Below, piece by piece: positions 50,701 to 59,889 of a DNA stretch of 64,000 nucleotides. The notes below the pieces were generated by a model. That model saw only the letters and a program-made list of their open reading frames with translations, had not been told where the DNA came from and did no database searches. The stretch lies in contig CM036658.1 of NCBI GenBank assembly GCA_020746105.1, forward strand, positions 17,778,689-17,842,688. Direction: 5' to 3'. Origin of the DNA: Trogon surrucura. Its lineage: Eukaryota > Chordata > Aves > Trogoniformes > Trogonidae. Position 1 is the first letter of the stretch, and each line of letters begins with the position of its first letter. A program made the translations under genes and the position numbers.

Positions 50701-53700
50701 GAGGAGATATGAGAAAGCCTGTGAATTTTGCAAGAAGCATAAAACCAGAATTCACTACGTGATCTATGGGATTTTAATAACAGGTACAGTAATAACACCC
50801 AGGGTTGCTGAAGCCTTATTTACCTATACAAAATTACAGACTGTGTCTGTCTTCTGTCTGACAGAAAACCACCTGACTGTCTTAAATAATGCATTTGAAA
50901 AGATGTAAAAGTTAATTTAACCCTGGAGGAAGCTCCAGACTGTAAAATCTTCACTAATTCCCAGACTTAACATAAGCACAGATCTTGCTACACTGCTCCT
51001 CTGACATGTCTCAACTCTGACTTGGGATGATGGATAGTTTAGTCTTTGCTTCTACTCCATTGTCAGTGTCCTCCGAGAAGCCCATTAAATTACAGTTTAA
51101 GGAAATTGTCCAAAACTGTGAAATCACATTAAAAAGAGTAAAGTACCAGCTTGGACTGAACTTAAGTATATCAGCTTAGAAATTAAATTTTTCTGTTCTG
51201 ATCTTTGTCACTCAATATCCACAGCAAATATTTGCTAGAGGAAATGTTTTATGTCAGTGTGCACTGCAAAGTCATTTCAATATTCTTCTTTGCCCCTTTC
51301 CTAATCAGCCAGTAGGTTGGTTTGCTTCCTTTCACTTCACCAAGTTTCTTGTTGAGATACTCCTACGTGAACATGGAGAACATGTAGACCTAAAATATGT
51401 CAGTGTGATAGGTATCAGCATTCCATAAAGTGGTTTTAAAAGGTCCTCCTTCGTTCTGAATGTCCTGCTCTCCTAGCATCATCTTGTCTTGCTGTATTAC
51501 AGCACAGACATATCCTGGCTCAAGAAAACAAGTTCTCAGGACATGTCAAGAGTTTATACATCAATTCCATAAAAAAACAACTTGTCCTACAAAAATAAGT
51601 ATTTCTTCTTCCTTATTTGCCATAGACAAAATTAGATTACTATTGACAAGAACTGAATATTTTATTGATCGGCACGTATGAGCGATGAAATTTCCAAATA
51701 ACAAATATTTTCGCAGCTGCTTTACAAAATAAGTTACTTCTAAGCTTCCTAAGTGCTCTAGAAGGCCATCAGGTTAAGCAATTGACTAATGTTTCTAAAT
51801 ATTTCTTCTAGTTTTACTGGATAAACTCATCCTCCTGTGAAAGAATGAATAAGATTCATTGTTCTTAATTCACAGTTTTTACACAGGAAAAAGCAGTTCT
51901 GTAAGCATGTTTAATTTTCCCAAGGGATTATCATGTTTGATATGAACTTGGCTTGGCGAAAGCATATAACCTATGACAGGATAAAAGCCACCTTTCATGT
52001 CATGCAAGAATCATAGAATGGCCTAGGCCAGATATCAATGAATATATTGTAGTGACAATGTTACCTATGAAAATAAAATTTTTCAGTATTTAGGCTAAGA
52101 GTCAGAAAAGCATTTTAAAGATGAACACAGGCCTGACCTTAACCACATCCTTTAAAGTCAAGATTTGATTATTTTAAGAAAGAATAACCTGACATGTATT
52201 TTCTTGTTTCTGTGACAGCATACTTGGCCGCAGTTATTGCAGCCTGCAGCTTGAATTTTCAGAGAGCCTTGCCGCTTCTTATCATCACTGTCTTAGCCAT
52301 CTTCTTTGTCTGCTGGGATTTTTTAATAGCTAAGTATGAAGACAGAATTGCTGCATTCTTTTCCCCTGGTGGAAGATATCTGGAGAAACAGTGGTTTTGG
52401 CTGAAATGGTAAATATGAAGTACTTCGTACATAAACAGAAGGACAGAGAGTTAGTCAACCCCAATAGTTTTATTTAAATTTACACCCCCATAAGCACAGG
52501 GAGATGGATCAATCATATAAATTACAATAAGAATACATACAGAATTAGTCAACATTTTCTAGTTTGTAGGTACTTGGCACATTTTTCAGATTGCAGTAAT
52601 CAGGAATCAAAAAAACTTGACAGACAGTGTAAAAAAATTCCTCTAATAGAGATAGGAAAAGTTTGTGGTTGCAAGAGAACATGGTCCCAAAAGTTCAGGT
52701 GCATTGTAGCCTTTTGCATTCATTCTGCAAGCCAGAAAAAGTTTATTCCTGTGAGATTCATGAAAGCCTTAACTTTAATATATGCAAACTGCAAAAGACT
52801 GAAGTGTGTTATCTAGACACTAGTTTTTGACATATCATCATAACCATTTTTACTTGACCTTCAGGAATCAAAACATGCTAACCACATTTACTGTAATAAT
52901 AAGATCATACAACCTTATTTGGGATGGTAGACATTCACCTGGTAGATAAATGGTAGCTCCTTATTCCAAGTATTCCTGAGCAATTAGCAGGAATATTTAA
53001 GTTATTCCCAGGAAAATAAGAAGCCAAAGGAGGCTCATAGTCTGAATAAAAAAACTAAATGAATTTTCACTAAAAATAGAAAGGAACTGTCCAGCTGCCT
53101 TTTCTCTCAGCTAAGGTCACTTTCTGTCTGAGAGACAAAAAGCTCTGAGAAGAAGTAATTCTGGGTTCAGGAGAATGTCCCATTTTTTTTCTTAAGATTT
53201 TTGGAAATGTTTTTGTCACATGAACAGGGAATTTCTGATAAAGATGCTATAAAGATTGTGGTCCTTCTTCTCAAGAGCCACATTAGAGAGAAGTCACGCA
53301 TAGGCACCTCCATTTGACGATCCATCGGCCTCTTTGGAGAAGGGAGTAAACAAAGTAGAAGAGCCCTGATGAACCAGGGGCAGAATGTGCTGAATTACCT
53401 GGGCTGCAATACTAAAATTATACATACCACAAATTAAGTGCTTAGCTGTAAGCCATGGATTCTTCCAAGAGACAGAATCTCTCAGTGTAGAAAGCATTAT
53501 TCAGCACTCCAGAGGCCAAGCCATTTTGAGGAGCTGGCCTGCAATATTTTTGATCTGAGTCTAAAAAAGGAAATTAGGTAGCTAGTTGTAACTGAAATCA
53601 GTGGAAGCTAAATAACTGTTAGACACAACATTAAAGAACTGGGGCTACGTTTAGTTTTCCTCACTGTAAATGGGACGATGTATTTCCTTGCCTCTGAGGT

Positions 53701-56700
53701 TGTTCTGATAATTACCTTCGATGTGCAGGCAGAACACCACTCTGTGATAGTGGGAACCATAGAAACACTAAACACAGATGTACAGGTGACTCTTTTCAAT
53801 GTTTCTGAGATAGTTAAAACTGTTGTGATTAAAAATGTCTTTTTCTAAACAGACTACAGCTGGTTACAAAGAAGTAAACAGTTTAGCATGTACTTCACAG
53901 ATGCACTAGTTTAACAGCACAGTGCAATTAATAAAACCCACAGCCTGTCTTGCCTGGAGCTAAGAAAAGATTCAATAAAAATGACAGGAAAGGAAAAGGA
54001 GTCTGGAGTGAGAAAGGACTGTAGCTCATCACACTTTATTTAACAGAAATAACACCCAGACAAGAGTCAACTCATGCTTTATTGGGTTTCCTCCACCAAA
54101 GGATGTCTTGTGGTGGATGCCACCAAAGGATGGTTTTGTCAGAGCTGCATCAAAAAAGGCAGATTCTTGCTTGTGTAGCACTAGATCTTTCAGCTTAACA
54201 CGTAGCTCAGAGAGTACATTCACATGCAGAAATGTAAATGTTGTGGAAAGGAGAAGGAATATGTGGTCTTCTTCAGGATGTCATGCTTGACACTTTTTCT
54301 TTTTTTTCGCAGGATGTTGTGTGCAGCTCTTATCGTAACTATCATCTGCTGGCTCATCTTTGACACAGCAAAACAAGGAGCCCGCCAGTTGATCTCCGCT
54401 GGTGGGCTTGTGTTGTGTGTTCTCTTGATGTTTATCTTTTCCAAATATCCAACCAGAGTGAGTATTTAGTCCATGTTGGATTCTTCTGGGCATTTTTTTT
54501 TTTGTTCAATGTCACAAAAGCTATTCGCCTGCCCTAGCACCAGCTTCAGTAAGAGTAACAGAAAACCCACAAATGTCAAAATTTAGGCTTCCCAAAACCC
54601 AGTGATGTATTTAATTTCTGAGGAAAGTAATATTGCTTTGACATCTAAGGCAGCATGTGGGGGGCTGTACCAGCATCTGGTTCTCACTGTTTTGGGAGGC
54701 TGCTGCCCATCATTTTTTCAAGCCTCTATGCGGATTGGAACATGTTTGCTCCTGGAGAATCATTGCAAGCTGAGGCAGGCCTACTTCATGCTTTCTGCCC
54801 ACAGGAAGCTCAGTATAGTCCTCAGAACATCACAGGCACTTATTTCAGGACACTGTCATCATATCAACACAAACCATGTGGAACTGGAGACGTGCTTCCC
54901 TCGTGTAGTTCTTAGTGCCTCACAAGTTTGATTCTTATTGCAAATGCAGCAGAAGAAGCCAAACTGAGGTCTTCAGTTTTCACTACCCCACTCCTATAGG
55001 CTTTTCAATGCCATTTATTCTAATTTTGCAGCTGATATGTCCACTCTGTGCTGTTGTGGTATTACAAAGGTGTTGCTTCTTCAGCCACTACAACTTCCAT
55101 CTCAGCTTTTACCTCTTGTGCATGCCTAGTGTACATTGCATGCTTTCATCAGTCATGTATTGATCCACTAACCAGATTACCAAGTTTCACCAACACTTTT
55201 TCAACACTCCTGCACCAGTGCTGAGAGTTTCTTAATAGAGAATGTCTCCTCAGCCGAGATTAATGGACCTGCCACCTCCCATCCTTAGCAACTGCTGGTA
55301 TATCCAACTGAGGTGCAAACTTATATACTCCAAATGCTCTGTGCTCTCCCATGGGTCCTCATTACACCTAATTAGCTTGTGTTATTCAAATATCATCTGA
55401 ATAAATTAGCCAGTGCCATCTCAGCTCTTTGCCTTGAAAATAATCAGATTCAATTTTCACAAAACAAAGATGTTTTCTGAGGCAGCAGAGCAGAAAGCAG
55501 CAGCACAGTGAAGAGAGACTGTTCACAGGCAGCTACAGTTTTCCTACAACCACCTTTATGTCACATGAATCGCAGTATCTAACTGTGAGTAGTTCTTAAG
55601 TATCAAAGAATCCACATTCTTGGTTACCTTTTTTCTTTTAATGTTTCCATTCCAGTTTAAAAGAAAAATCATCTATTTCATCTATAAATTGTATCACAGG
55701 AAAAACTCTCTCTTCTTTAGTCTATCTACTTAAGTCAGCAGTGTGCCCTCGTGGCCAAGAAGGACAACGGCATCCTGGGGTGTATTAGAACGGGGGTGGC
55801 TAGTAGGTCCAGAGAGGTTCTCCTCCCCATCCACCCTGCCCTGGTGAGGCCACATCTGGAATATTGTGTCCAGTTCTGGGCCCCCCAGTTCAAGAGGGAC
55901 AGGGAACTGAGGGACAGGGAACTGCTTGAGAGAGTCCAGTGCAGGGCCACAAGGATGATGCAGGGAGTGGAACATCTCCCTGATGAGGAAAGGCTGAAGG
56001 AGCTGGGTCTCTTTAGCTTGGAGAAGAGGAGGCTGAGGAGTGACCTCATTAACGTTTATAATAACATAAAGGGTGAGTGTCAGGAGGCAGGAGCCAGACT
56101 CTTCTCAGATATATATAATGACAGGACAAGGGGCAACAGGTACAAGCTGGAGCATGGGAAGTTCCACAAAAGCGTTTGGAAAAGCTTTTTCACTGTGAGG
56201 GTGACAGAGCACTGGCACAGGCTGCCCAGGGAGGTTGTGGAGTCTCTTCTGGAGACATTCAAAACCTGTCTGGACGCCTTCCTGTGTGACCTACTGTAAG
56301 TGATGCTGCTCTGGCAGAGGGGTTGGACTAGATGATCTTTTGAGGTTCCTTCCAACCCCTGATTCTGTGATTCTGTAGTTCTGTGATACTTGATTGCTTG
56401 CAGCCTGTGGTGGTGAAACAAGCATGTCCATGCTTACATAGCCAGGCTTTCAGCAGCTAGCTCAATCCATATTTCAGGGCTCTCAGATTAGGAGAGATAA
56501 TTCAGGCTTCAGGCCCCCTACAACCTGTTTTGGCAGTGGTTTCTACCCTGCAGCATAGTCAGACAATCCCTCTACATTATTCTAACAAATATGTAAAATA
56601 TATAATTTATCTAATTAACAAGGGGGTTGTTTATTTTTATTTTTTCCTTTCTATCTAGGTTGCTTGGAGACCAGTATTTTCAGGAATAGGAATGCAGTTT

Positions 56701-58181
56701 ACTCTTGGGCTTCTTATTCTGAGGACCAAAGTGGGGTTTGATGTCTTTAACTGGCTAGGTATTCAGATCCAGGTAAGCCACTGGGCAAAAAAAAATTAAT
56801 TTTTATATAATTTTCTGTCTTGACATCTTACATAACAGCAGGCAGTTCAAGGGTCCCTTTGTTCCTGAACATTTTCCTCTCTTGAGAAAAACTGGGTTCT
56901 CAGAAAGGTAGTTGGCTGCCTGAATTCAATTTTCTCTTTCTTTTTTGTCCAGTTAATACAAGACTGTGGGACAGGTTGATGAGTAATGGTCAGAGTGACC
57001 CCGCTTCTTAATGGCTTTACCATCCCTGGGCTGAAACTATAAGTTGCTCCAACCTAGCACAAAACCACTATTGTGCCAGTGAACTCATGAAAACTCTTAG
57101 ACCTGGCCCAACTCCAAAGTGCCCTTGCAATAAACCTGAAATGCTGAAAAGCCTTGGGATTTAGCAAGACAGAATCACCATGGTCTTCAGAGTAGCCATG
57201 GTTGTGGCCCCAGGGCCATTTCATAGTTCTCACAATATATAACAAAATTAATTCAGCTGCGGGTGGCAAAATCCACATCTGCAAGCAGCCCAGGATCTCT
57301 AGAGAGTGGACAGGATCCAACCGTATGTGTGTGCCCCTGCAGGCAGTCTCCAAGCACAAAGTATTTTTAAAATATCCTTTAGTGTAAAGCAGTAAGTAAG
57401 AGAAACTCAAAATATAGATTGGAGAGTACCCACTAGAGGACATCAGACTTTTCACCCAGGGATACTATTTGCGCAGCTGTTCTTCACGGTACAGATAATT
57501 AAGCACATTTAAAACAAGCCAGTGCAGAATGTACTGTCTCTGTCAGGAAAGGCACAGGTCTGACGTCTCTCTGGCTGCTAATTTGCAAGCAGTGGGAGTC
57601 ACCTGGGTTTTGTCACGACATTCTCAGTCTACCCTTTCCTCTCTGACTGAAGCAGGTATGGTGCCCCCTTCCGTTAGCTACCTATGGCTTATGGTCACTC
57701 CTGTCACAACTCATCACGCCAGCTATTACATCTCCATTCTAAACTATACCATTTATTGCACTTATTTACATGAGGGGGACTGTAGAAATGCATCACAGTA
57801 TCACAGTTAACAAATAAATTCTTATTTCAGTACAGCTTATAGCCTTTATTTTGTTGGGTACCGCAGGAAAACCTGCCCTATGCCCTTAGTGTTTACATAC
57901 TCTGAAGCAGCCTCCACTCTCGGCAGAGCAGAGTGGAGACCCTCGGTTCAGCCAGACACAGTCAGTGAAGCCTGGACGTATACAGAGCAAAGCAAAAGCT
58001 CCTTGGGCCTCACCAGGTCTCTGTAAAACAACTACCAATATTTCCTTAGTTTCTGCCAGACACCCAGAGCTTATGGCTAACTTTCTTTGCTTTCTGTCCC
58101 TAGACTTTTCTGGAGTACTCTGACACAGGTGCTAAGTTTGTGTTTGGTGAGAAATATATGGATCATTTCTTTGCTTTTAAG
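32674..58181 (+). CDS. SLC28A3: SLC28A3 (concentrative nucleoside transporter 3), 5' half, seven coding exons
   Basis: The gene encodes a plasma-membrane Na+ (and H+)-coupled importer of purine and pyrimidine nucleosides and nucleoside drugs. Visible exons give 253 codons, about the first two fifths of the protein (human CNT3 is about 690 residues). Recognition rests on blocks recalled from human CNT3: [39 protein letters not shown] and FVFGEKY-DHFFAFK. The last block separates it from CNT2, which has IFLNYTVAG at this place. Order: acidic cytosolic tail, five hydrophobic helices, then the interfacial segment before the transport core. Exons are phase-compatible throughout (ends 0, 2, 1, 2, 0, 0, 0), with no stops inside. 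The core with the substrate and Na+ sites lies beyond the window, so transport ability cannot be judged. One N-terminal exon known in human was not found. Confidence 0.93.
33875..34000 (+). repeat. Possible ancient tRNA-derived SINE relic
   Basis: TAGCCCAGTGGTTAGTGCAT at 33881-33900 looks like a tRNA A-box arm. It is followed by CTCCTGGGTAATCAG, and near 33967 by CTTGGGTCTCCCCC and AGTTCGAGTGAATG. These phrases resemble tRNA-headed SINEs of reptiles and other amniotes. The putative A and B boxes are about 100 nt apart, too far for an intact tRNA, so this would be a decayed or rearranged copy. Coincidence is possible. Confidence 0.3.
35129..35164 (-). mobile_element. CR1 3'-tail fragment
   Basis: GGAATCATAGAAACATCATGG followed by TTGGAAAGGACCATT is the reverse complement of the extreme CR1 3' end (GGTCC-TTCCAA...ATTCTATGATTCC). 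Only about 35 bp remain, which is typical of very strong 5' truncation or decay. Confidence 0.6.
36118..36135 (+). repeat. G-rich run
   Basis: The sequence GGGGGCGGGGGGTGGGGG gives 16 G out of 18 bases in an otherwise AT-rich intron. It has three long G runs and could form a two-tetrad quadruplex, or a three-tetrad one only with a neighbouring G tract. Confidence 0.6.
38647..38838 (+). mobile_element. tRNA-headed, CR1-tailed SINE (TguSINE1-like)
   Basis: The head at about 38648-38723 resembles vertebrate tRNA-Ile: A box TAGCTCAGTGG (38656-38666), an anticodon arm TGGTG-CTTGAAA-CACCG (38675-38691) and B box GGTTCGATTCC (38701-38711). It is followed by a short linker and a CR1 3' end (GGTTGGATTAAATGATCTCT, AAGGTCCCTTCCAGCCC, then CCATGATTCTATGATT). 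A direct repeat TTGAGG occurs at 38643-38648 and 38833-38838. The family would be moved by the CR1 machinery through the shared tail. The anticodon position reads TGA, not the AAT of tRNA-Ile, so it is not a working tRNA-Ile gene. A tRNA-Ile head with a CR1 tail is the published design of passerine TguSINE1. Confidence 0.85.
39176..39236 (+). mobile_element. Ancient CR1 3'-end fragment
   Basis: The text GGGCTGGACAAAATGACTTC followed by TAGAGGTTTCCTCCAAC and AAATTTTTCTGT parallels the CR1 3' UTR (GGTTGGACTAGATGACCTTT, AGAGGTCCCTTCCAACCC, ATTATTCTGTG). It is heavily diverged. Confidence 0.55.
39603..39655. other. Inverted repeat / hairpin, 16-bp stem with one mismatch
   Basis: CCTCCCTCCTAAGAGA (39606-39621) pairs with TCTCTTAGAAGGGAGG (39637-39652) with a single mismatch and a 15-nt loop. 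Two further pairs lie beyond one outer mismatch. It is not part of any repeat I recognise. It could be a short hairpin RNA, a mini inverted-repeat relic or chance. Confidence 0.6.
43142..44014 (+). mobile_element. CR1 LINE, 5'-truncated with internal deletion
   Basis: It enters at [20 protein letters not shown] and reads [36 protein letters not shown] and DLDKGIE. At about 43445 it jumps to the C-terminal domain, skipping most of the palm/thumb region after the catalytic box. The 3' part shows TLRHWK-type decayed frames and ends GATGATCTTAAAGGTATTTTCC and AATGATCCTACAATCTT. The QGSVLGP motif has W for Q. An older CR1, lying about 570 bp upstream of the SLC28A3 exon at 44586. Confidence 0.9.
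44586..44668 (+). CDS. SLC28A3: SLC28A3 coding exon (acidic N-terminal tail)
   Basis: The exon follows the acceptor TTTTCCAG at 44578-44585 and ends at GTAATG. It encodes 27 codons plus two bases, starting [16 protein letters not shown] and ending QPRLK. The two final G bases join an A from the next exon to make glycine, giving the junction KGYLERRY, which matches human KGCLERRY. The segment is rich in Glu, Asp, Gln and Asn like the cytosolic tail of CNT3, but residue-level similarity is weak. Assignment rests mainly on phase and junction. Confidence 0.82.
46057..47935 (-). mobile_element. CR1 LINE, long young copy antisense to SLC28A3
   Basis: Read on the minus strand, the element starts in the linker before the reverse transcriptase near 47935 and includes [20 protein letters not shown] (about 47510-47570). 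It continues through the complete RT core ([70 protein letters not shown] at about 46926-46937) and the C-terminal domain to a CACAGAATCACAGAATG tail at 46057. ORF2 is broken into four open pieces: a stop just after LRELG-region codons, a TGA replacing a tryptophan after LDRLEG near 46847, and a frameshift near 46530. It is the most complete CR1 in the window. Confidence 0.95.
46848..47480 (-). pseudogene. CR1 ORF2 reverse transcriptase core
   Basis: About 210 codons from [20 protein letters not shown] to [12 protein letters not shown] cover fingers and palm. They include the F-ADD catalytic motif and the VPQGSVLGP loop, in which an E replaces the usual G just before (SSEVPQG for SSGVPQG). 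The frame closes at a TGA where the related copy at 8789-9430 has TGG (W). The endonuclease domain is missing because of 5' truncation, so the copy is dead. Confidence 0.85.
49983..50022. other. Perfect 12-bp inverted repeat in a GC-rich intronic patch
   Basis: GGGGCAGGTGCT (49983-49994) and AGCACCTGCCCC (50011-50022) are exact reverse complements separated by 16 nt. The neighbourhood (about 49920-50030) has several CpGs (GCGCGCGCCCCGCCGATC), unlike the surrounding intron. Each arm contains an E-box CAGGTG/CACCTG. No known repeat family was recognised. Confidence 0.7.
50692..50783 (+). CDS. SLC28A3: SLC28A3 coding exon (tail end and start of first membrane helix)
   Basis: The acceptor is a pyrimidine-rich stretch ending CCTAG at 50691 and the donor is GTACAG at 50784. 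The exon completes a split glycine and encodes [18 protein letters not shown] followed by [12 protein letters not shown]. Human CNT3 has CLERRY, then CGFCRKHKT, then IIWGILLAG. The basic, cysteine-containing LERRY...CKKHK patch sits just before the first hydrophobic helix, as expected for a cytosolic juxtamembrane segment. It ends in phase 1. Confidence 0.92.
50784..52218 (+). other. SLC28A3: SLC28A3 intron (1.4 kb)
   Basis: AT-rich with no recognisable repeat. A 13-bp AATCATAGAATGG at about 52010 resembles a CR1 tail but is too short to call. Confidence 0.7.
52219..52408 (+). CDS. SLC28A3: SLC28A3 coding exon (membrane helices 1-2)
   Basis: The acceptor is TGTGACAG and the donor GTAAAT. The exon encodes [20 protein letters not shown], a second hydrophobic helix of the [17 protein letters not shown] type, and a cytosolic linker AKYEDRI...SPGGR ending in WFWLK. 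Human CNT3 has closely matching NFHRALPL, AIFFVVWDHLMAKYEHRI, SPGRR and HWFWLKW. The exon enters in phase 1 and leaves in phase 2, splitting the tryptophan codon of the WLKW motif. Confidence 0.95.
52409..54312 (+). other. SLC28A3: SLC28A3 intron (1.9 kb)
   Basis: No repeat or additional exon recognised. GGATG-TTGT-GGTGGATGCCACCAAAGGATGG near 54100 contains a local near-duplication of CCACCAAAGGATG (54092-54104 and 54121-54133). Confidence 0.65.
54313..54457 (+). CDS. SLC28A3: SLC28A3 coding exon (membrane helices 3-4)
   Basis: A T-rich tract ending TTCGCAG precedes the exon and GTGAGT follows it. The first G completes the split tryptophan, then come 48 codons: [20 protein letters not shown], a short loop [11 protein letters not shown], and helix [24 protein letters not shown](I/V)S-GG and FSKYPTR are shared with human CNT3. 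It ends in phase 0. Confidence 0.95.
55734..56387 (+). mobile_element. CR1 LINE, 5'-truncated young copy in an SLC28A3 intron
   Basis: It begins in ORF2 at [19 protein letters not shown] and keeps an open frame to the natural end ([10 protein letters not shown], stop at about 56297). The 3' UTR follows, with GATGATCTTTTGAGGTTCC and repeated GATTCTGTG units. A perfect 15-bp tandem duplication (55895-55909 and 55910-55924) adds five residues, producing [10 protein letters not shown]. The copy lies in sense with the host gene, 272 bp before an exon. Confidence 0.93.
55751..56299 (+). pseudogene. CR1 ORF2 C-terminal fragment, open frame
   Basis: One hundred and eighty-two codons are open from the thumb region ([20 protein letters not shown]) through the C-terminal domain ([52 protein letters not shown]). 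No endonuclease or RT catalytic part is present. It is the undamaged end of a truncated LINE copy, not a host gene. Confidence 0.85.
56659..56772 (+). CDS. SLC28A3: SLC28A3 coding exon (membrane helix 5)
   Basis: The acceptor is CTATCTAG and the donor GTAAGC. Thirty-eight codons read [34 protein letters not shown] and IQIQ. Human CNT3 has [19 protein letters not shown] and DWLG-QVQ, and this is among the best conserved blocks of the family. It is phase 0 at both ends. A 5'-truncated CR1 copy in the same orientation sits 272 bp upstream in the preceding intron. Confidence 0.96.
56773..58103 (+). other. SLC28A3: SLC28A3 intron (1.3 kb)
   Basis: No named repeat found. An open frame of 133 codons on the minus strand (57054-57455) has no family resemblance and is probably chance. 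Confidence 0.65.
58104..58181 (+). CDS. SLC28A3: SLC28A3 coding exon (interfacial segment before the transport core)
   Basis: The acceptor is CTGTCCCTAG and the donor GTAAGA. Twenty-six codons read [15 protein letters not shown] then [11 protein letters not shown]. Human CNT3 has TFLEYTDAGASFVFG and EKYKDHFFAFK, so this exon is decisive for CNT3 over CNT1 and CNT2. It is phase 0 at both ends. The next exon, expected to start VLPI(V/I)VFFST, was not found in the remaining 5.8 kb. Confidence 0.96.
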
Positions 58182-59165
58182 GTAAGATGGGTTTTATGCA
58201 TACTGTATGTGACAGACAGACAACAGAGGAGGGAATGACATAGCTAGGAAATAAATTCATTTCCATCTTATGGTGCAAGTGCAGTGACCAGGGAAATCAG
58301 CCTAGAGGTAAACTATTCCTTACTGTGTGACACTAAGTATAGAGACGTTTAGGATGCTCACATAAAGCCCCTATGTTACTGCTATATATTGAATTAGGTC
58401 AGACTTTAGTCTAATTACAACAACATATATTACAAACAGATAGAACTTTGGGTTATGTTTGTACAAGGAATAGGTTAAGCTCCTACCTGGTCACTGAAAG
58501 AAATATTGCCTCCAGCCTGTCTTCTCCATGTCACCACAAGTAAAGGTGCTATATGTCATGCTAGGTTGTCCTATCCTGAAGCGCTGGGTAGACCACTGCC
58601 CCGTAGACATTGCTTCTGTAGAGCTGGAAAGCCTAGATGTGTACTTACACCAGGTAGAAGCTTCCCATGCATAAGCAGGAAGAATTAAATTACATTATTA
58701 TTACATTAATAAGATTCTAGGGAGATTTTCCAGTTCTCCCTTAGAAGACCTTGTCCGGAAACTGCTGGAATATAGCTTATGTTCTCCATGCTCTCTAAAT
58801 CTCAGCAGTATCCTGTCTGATTTCGCTCCTACATGTAGCCCATGGCATAATACCTGCTTAGGCTGGAATCAAGAACACATAAAGCAAAAATCCCAAACCA
58901 AAACCATGAGAAATGTAGCAGGGTTTTCTCAGAGATTATTCTGCTGTCTGATATTTCAGATACCTGACCATGGGCTTACATGCTTTTTATCTTACTTTTT
59001 TTGGGTGGGTGATATTCCAGACTGGATATTTTTCACACTTAGATCTTCACTACTTAAGAAAGAAAATGCTTCATAAGATGTGGGGTTCCATGCGAGGACG
59101 GACAACTCTGCACCAATATGATGCTCTGAAGGTTGCCATCTTATTGCAGAAGTAGCACACATTTC

Positions 59166-59240
59166 ACAGTATGGTAGGGACTGGAAGGGACCTCAGAAGA
59201 TCATCTAGTCCAATCCCACTGCCAGAGCAGGATCACCTAG
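59166..59240 (-). mobile_element. CR1 3'-end fragment
   Basis: CACAGTATGGTAGGGACTGG, AAGGGACCTCAGAAGATCATC and CTAGTCCAATCCCACTGCCA, then GAGCAGGATCACCTA, form the reverse complement of the young CR1 3' UTR, matching the start of the copies at 8275 and 46057. Similarity ends at about 59240, so only about 75 bp were inserted or retained. Confidence 0.85.
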
Positions 59241-59579
59241 ATGATTTATACTGTTCTTGCTTAGCACTCATCACATTGTGATTGGCTACAGCTGTTCGTG
59301 CATCGTTCTGACTCTGTTAATTGGTAATTGCCTGACAAACATGCATTTCCTGTCCCGCCAGCCAAGCCCCGTGTTCTGCCCAGCTGACCCATTCAGTTCT
59401 TCACCAGTGTATCGAAATAGCGAAACCCAAAAATAAGATGCTGCTAAGAATAATCAGAACATCTCACAGCAGAGAAGAAAGCTGACCTTAGCTGACAAAA
59501 GCTGTAACTAGGGACCAGACAGTCAAAAGTTTGCTTCAGTGTATGTACATATCCATAAGCCATATTCTGTGGGACAAGC

Positions 59580-59889
59580 TGTGGCGTACCGAGGCATGGA
59601 CTTCGATGAGACGGATCGAAATCAGCTTTATTGCAAGCAGACACACATATTTATACTCATCTTAGCAGTAACAGTATTTTTCCACTAAAAACAAGTTGGC
59701 TTTGGCTCGCTTTGTCCAGGGTCATTGCTTAACCGATATGTTTATGCTTTTCAGCTCCAATGATTAAGCTCTGTAGAAACAAACCATATGTACATCTTCT
59801 CTCTTTGTATCAGGCGATCCGACGGCCTGTGTCCAGCTAATTTTAGCACATCTTGCTGTATCAAGGACACAGTATTTTTGTGCTCCACA
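59580..59889 (-). mobile_element. Solo LTR of an endogenous retrovirus, ERVK-like, minus strand
   Basis: The 310-bp unit begins TGTGGCG and ends CTCCACA on the plus strand, so the ends form the inverted repeat TGTGG...CCACA. It is flanked by ACAAGC (59574-59579) and ATAAGC (59890-59895), a 6-bp target duplication with one mismatch. Read on the minus strand it has TATAAATA (59648-59655) and AATAAA (59627-59632). The 6-bp duplication and short LTR fit class II (ERVK-like). No internal region is attached. Confidence 0.75.

Larger units (their letters stand above)
54458..56658 (+). other. SLC28A3: SLC28A3 intron (2.2 kb)
   Basis: The distal third is the sense CR1 at 55734-56387. The rest shows nothing recognisable. 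Confidence 0.75.

Noticed and set aside
52008-52024. CR1 tail-like AATCATAGAATGG
   Set aside because: Only 13 bp match; flanks do not continue into CR1.
57054-57455. 133-codon open frame on the minus strand in an SLC28A3 intron
   Set aside because: No recognisable domain; likely chance. I considered an old retroelement but found no terminal signals.
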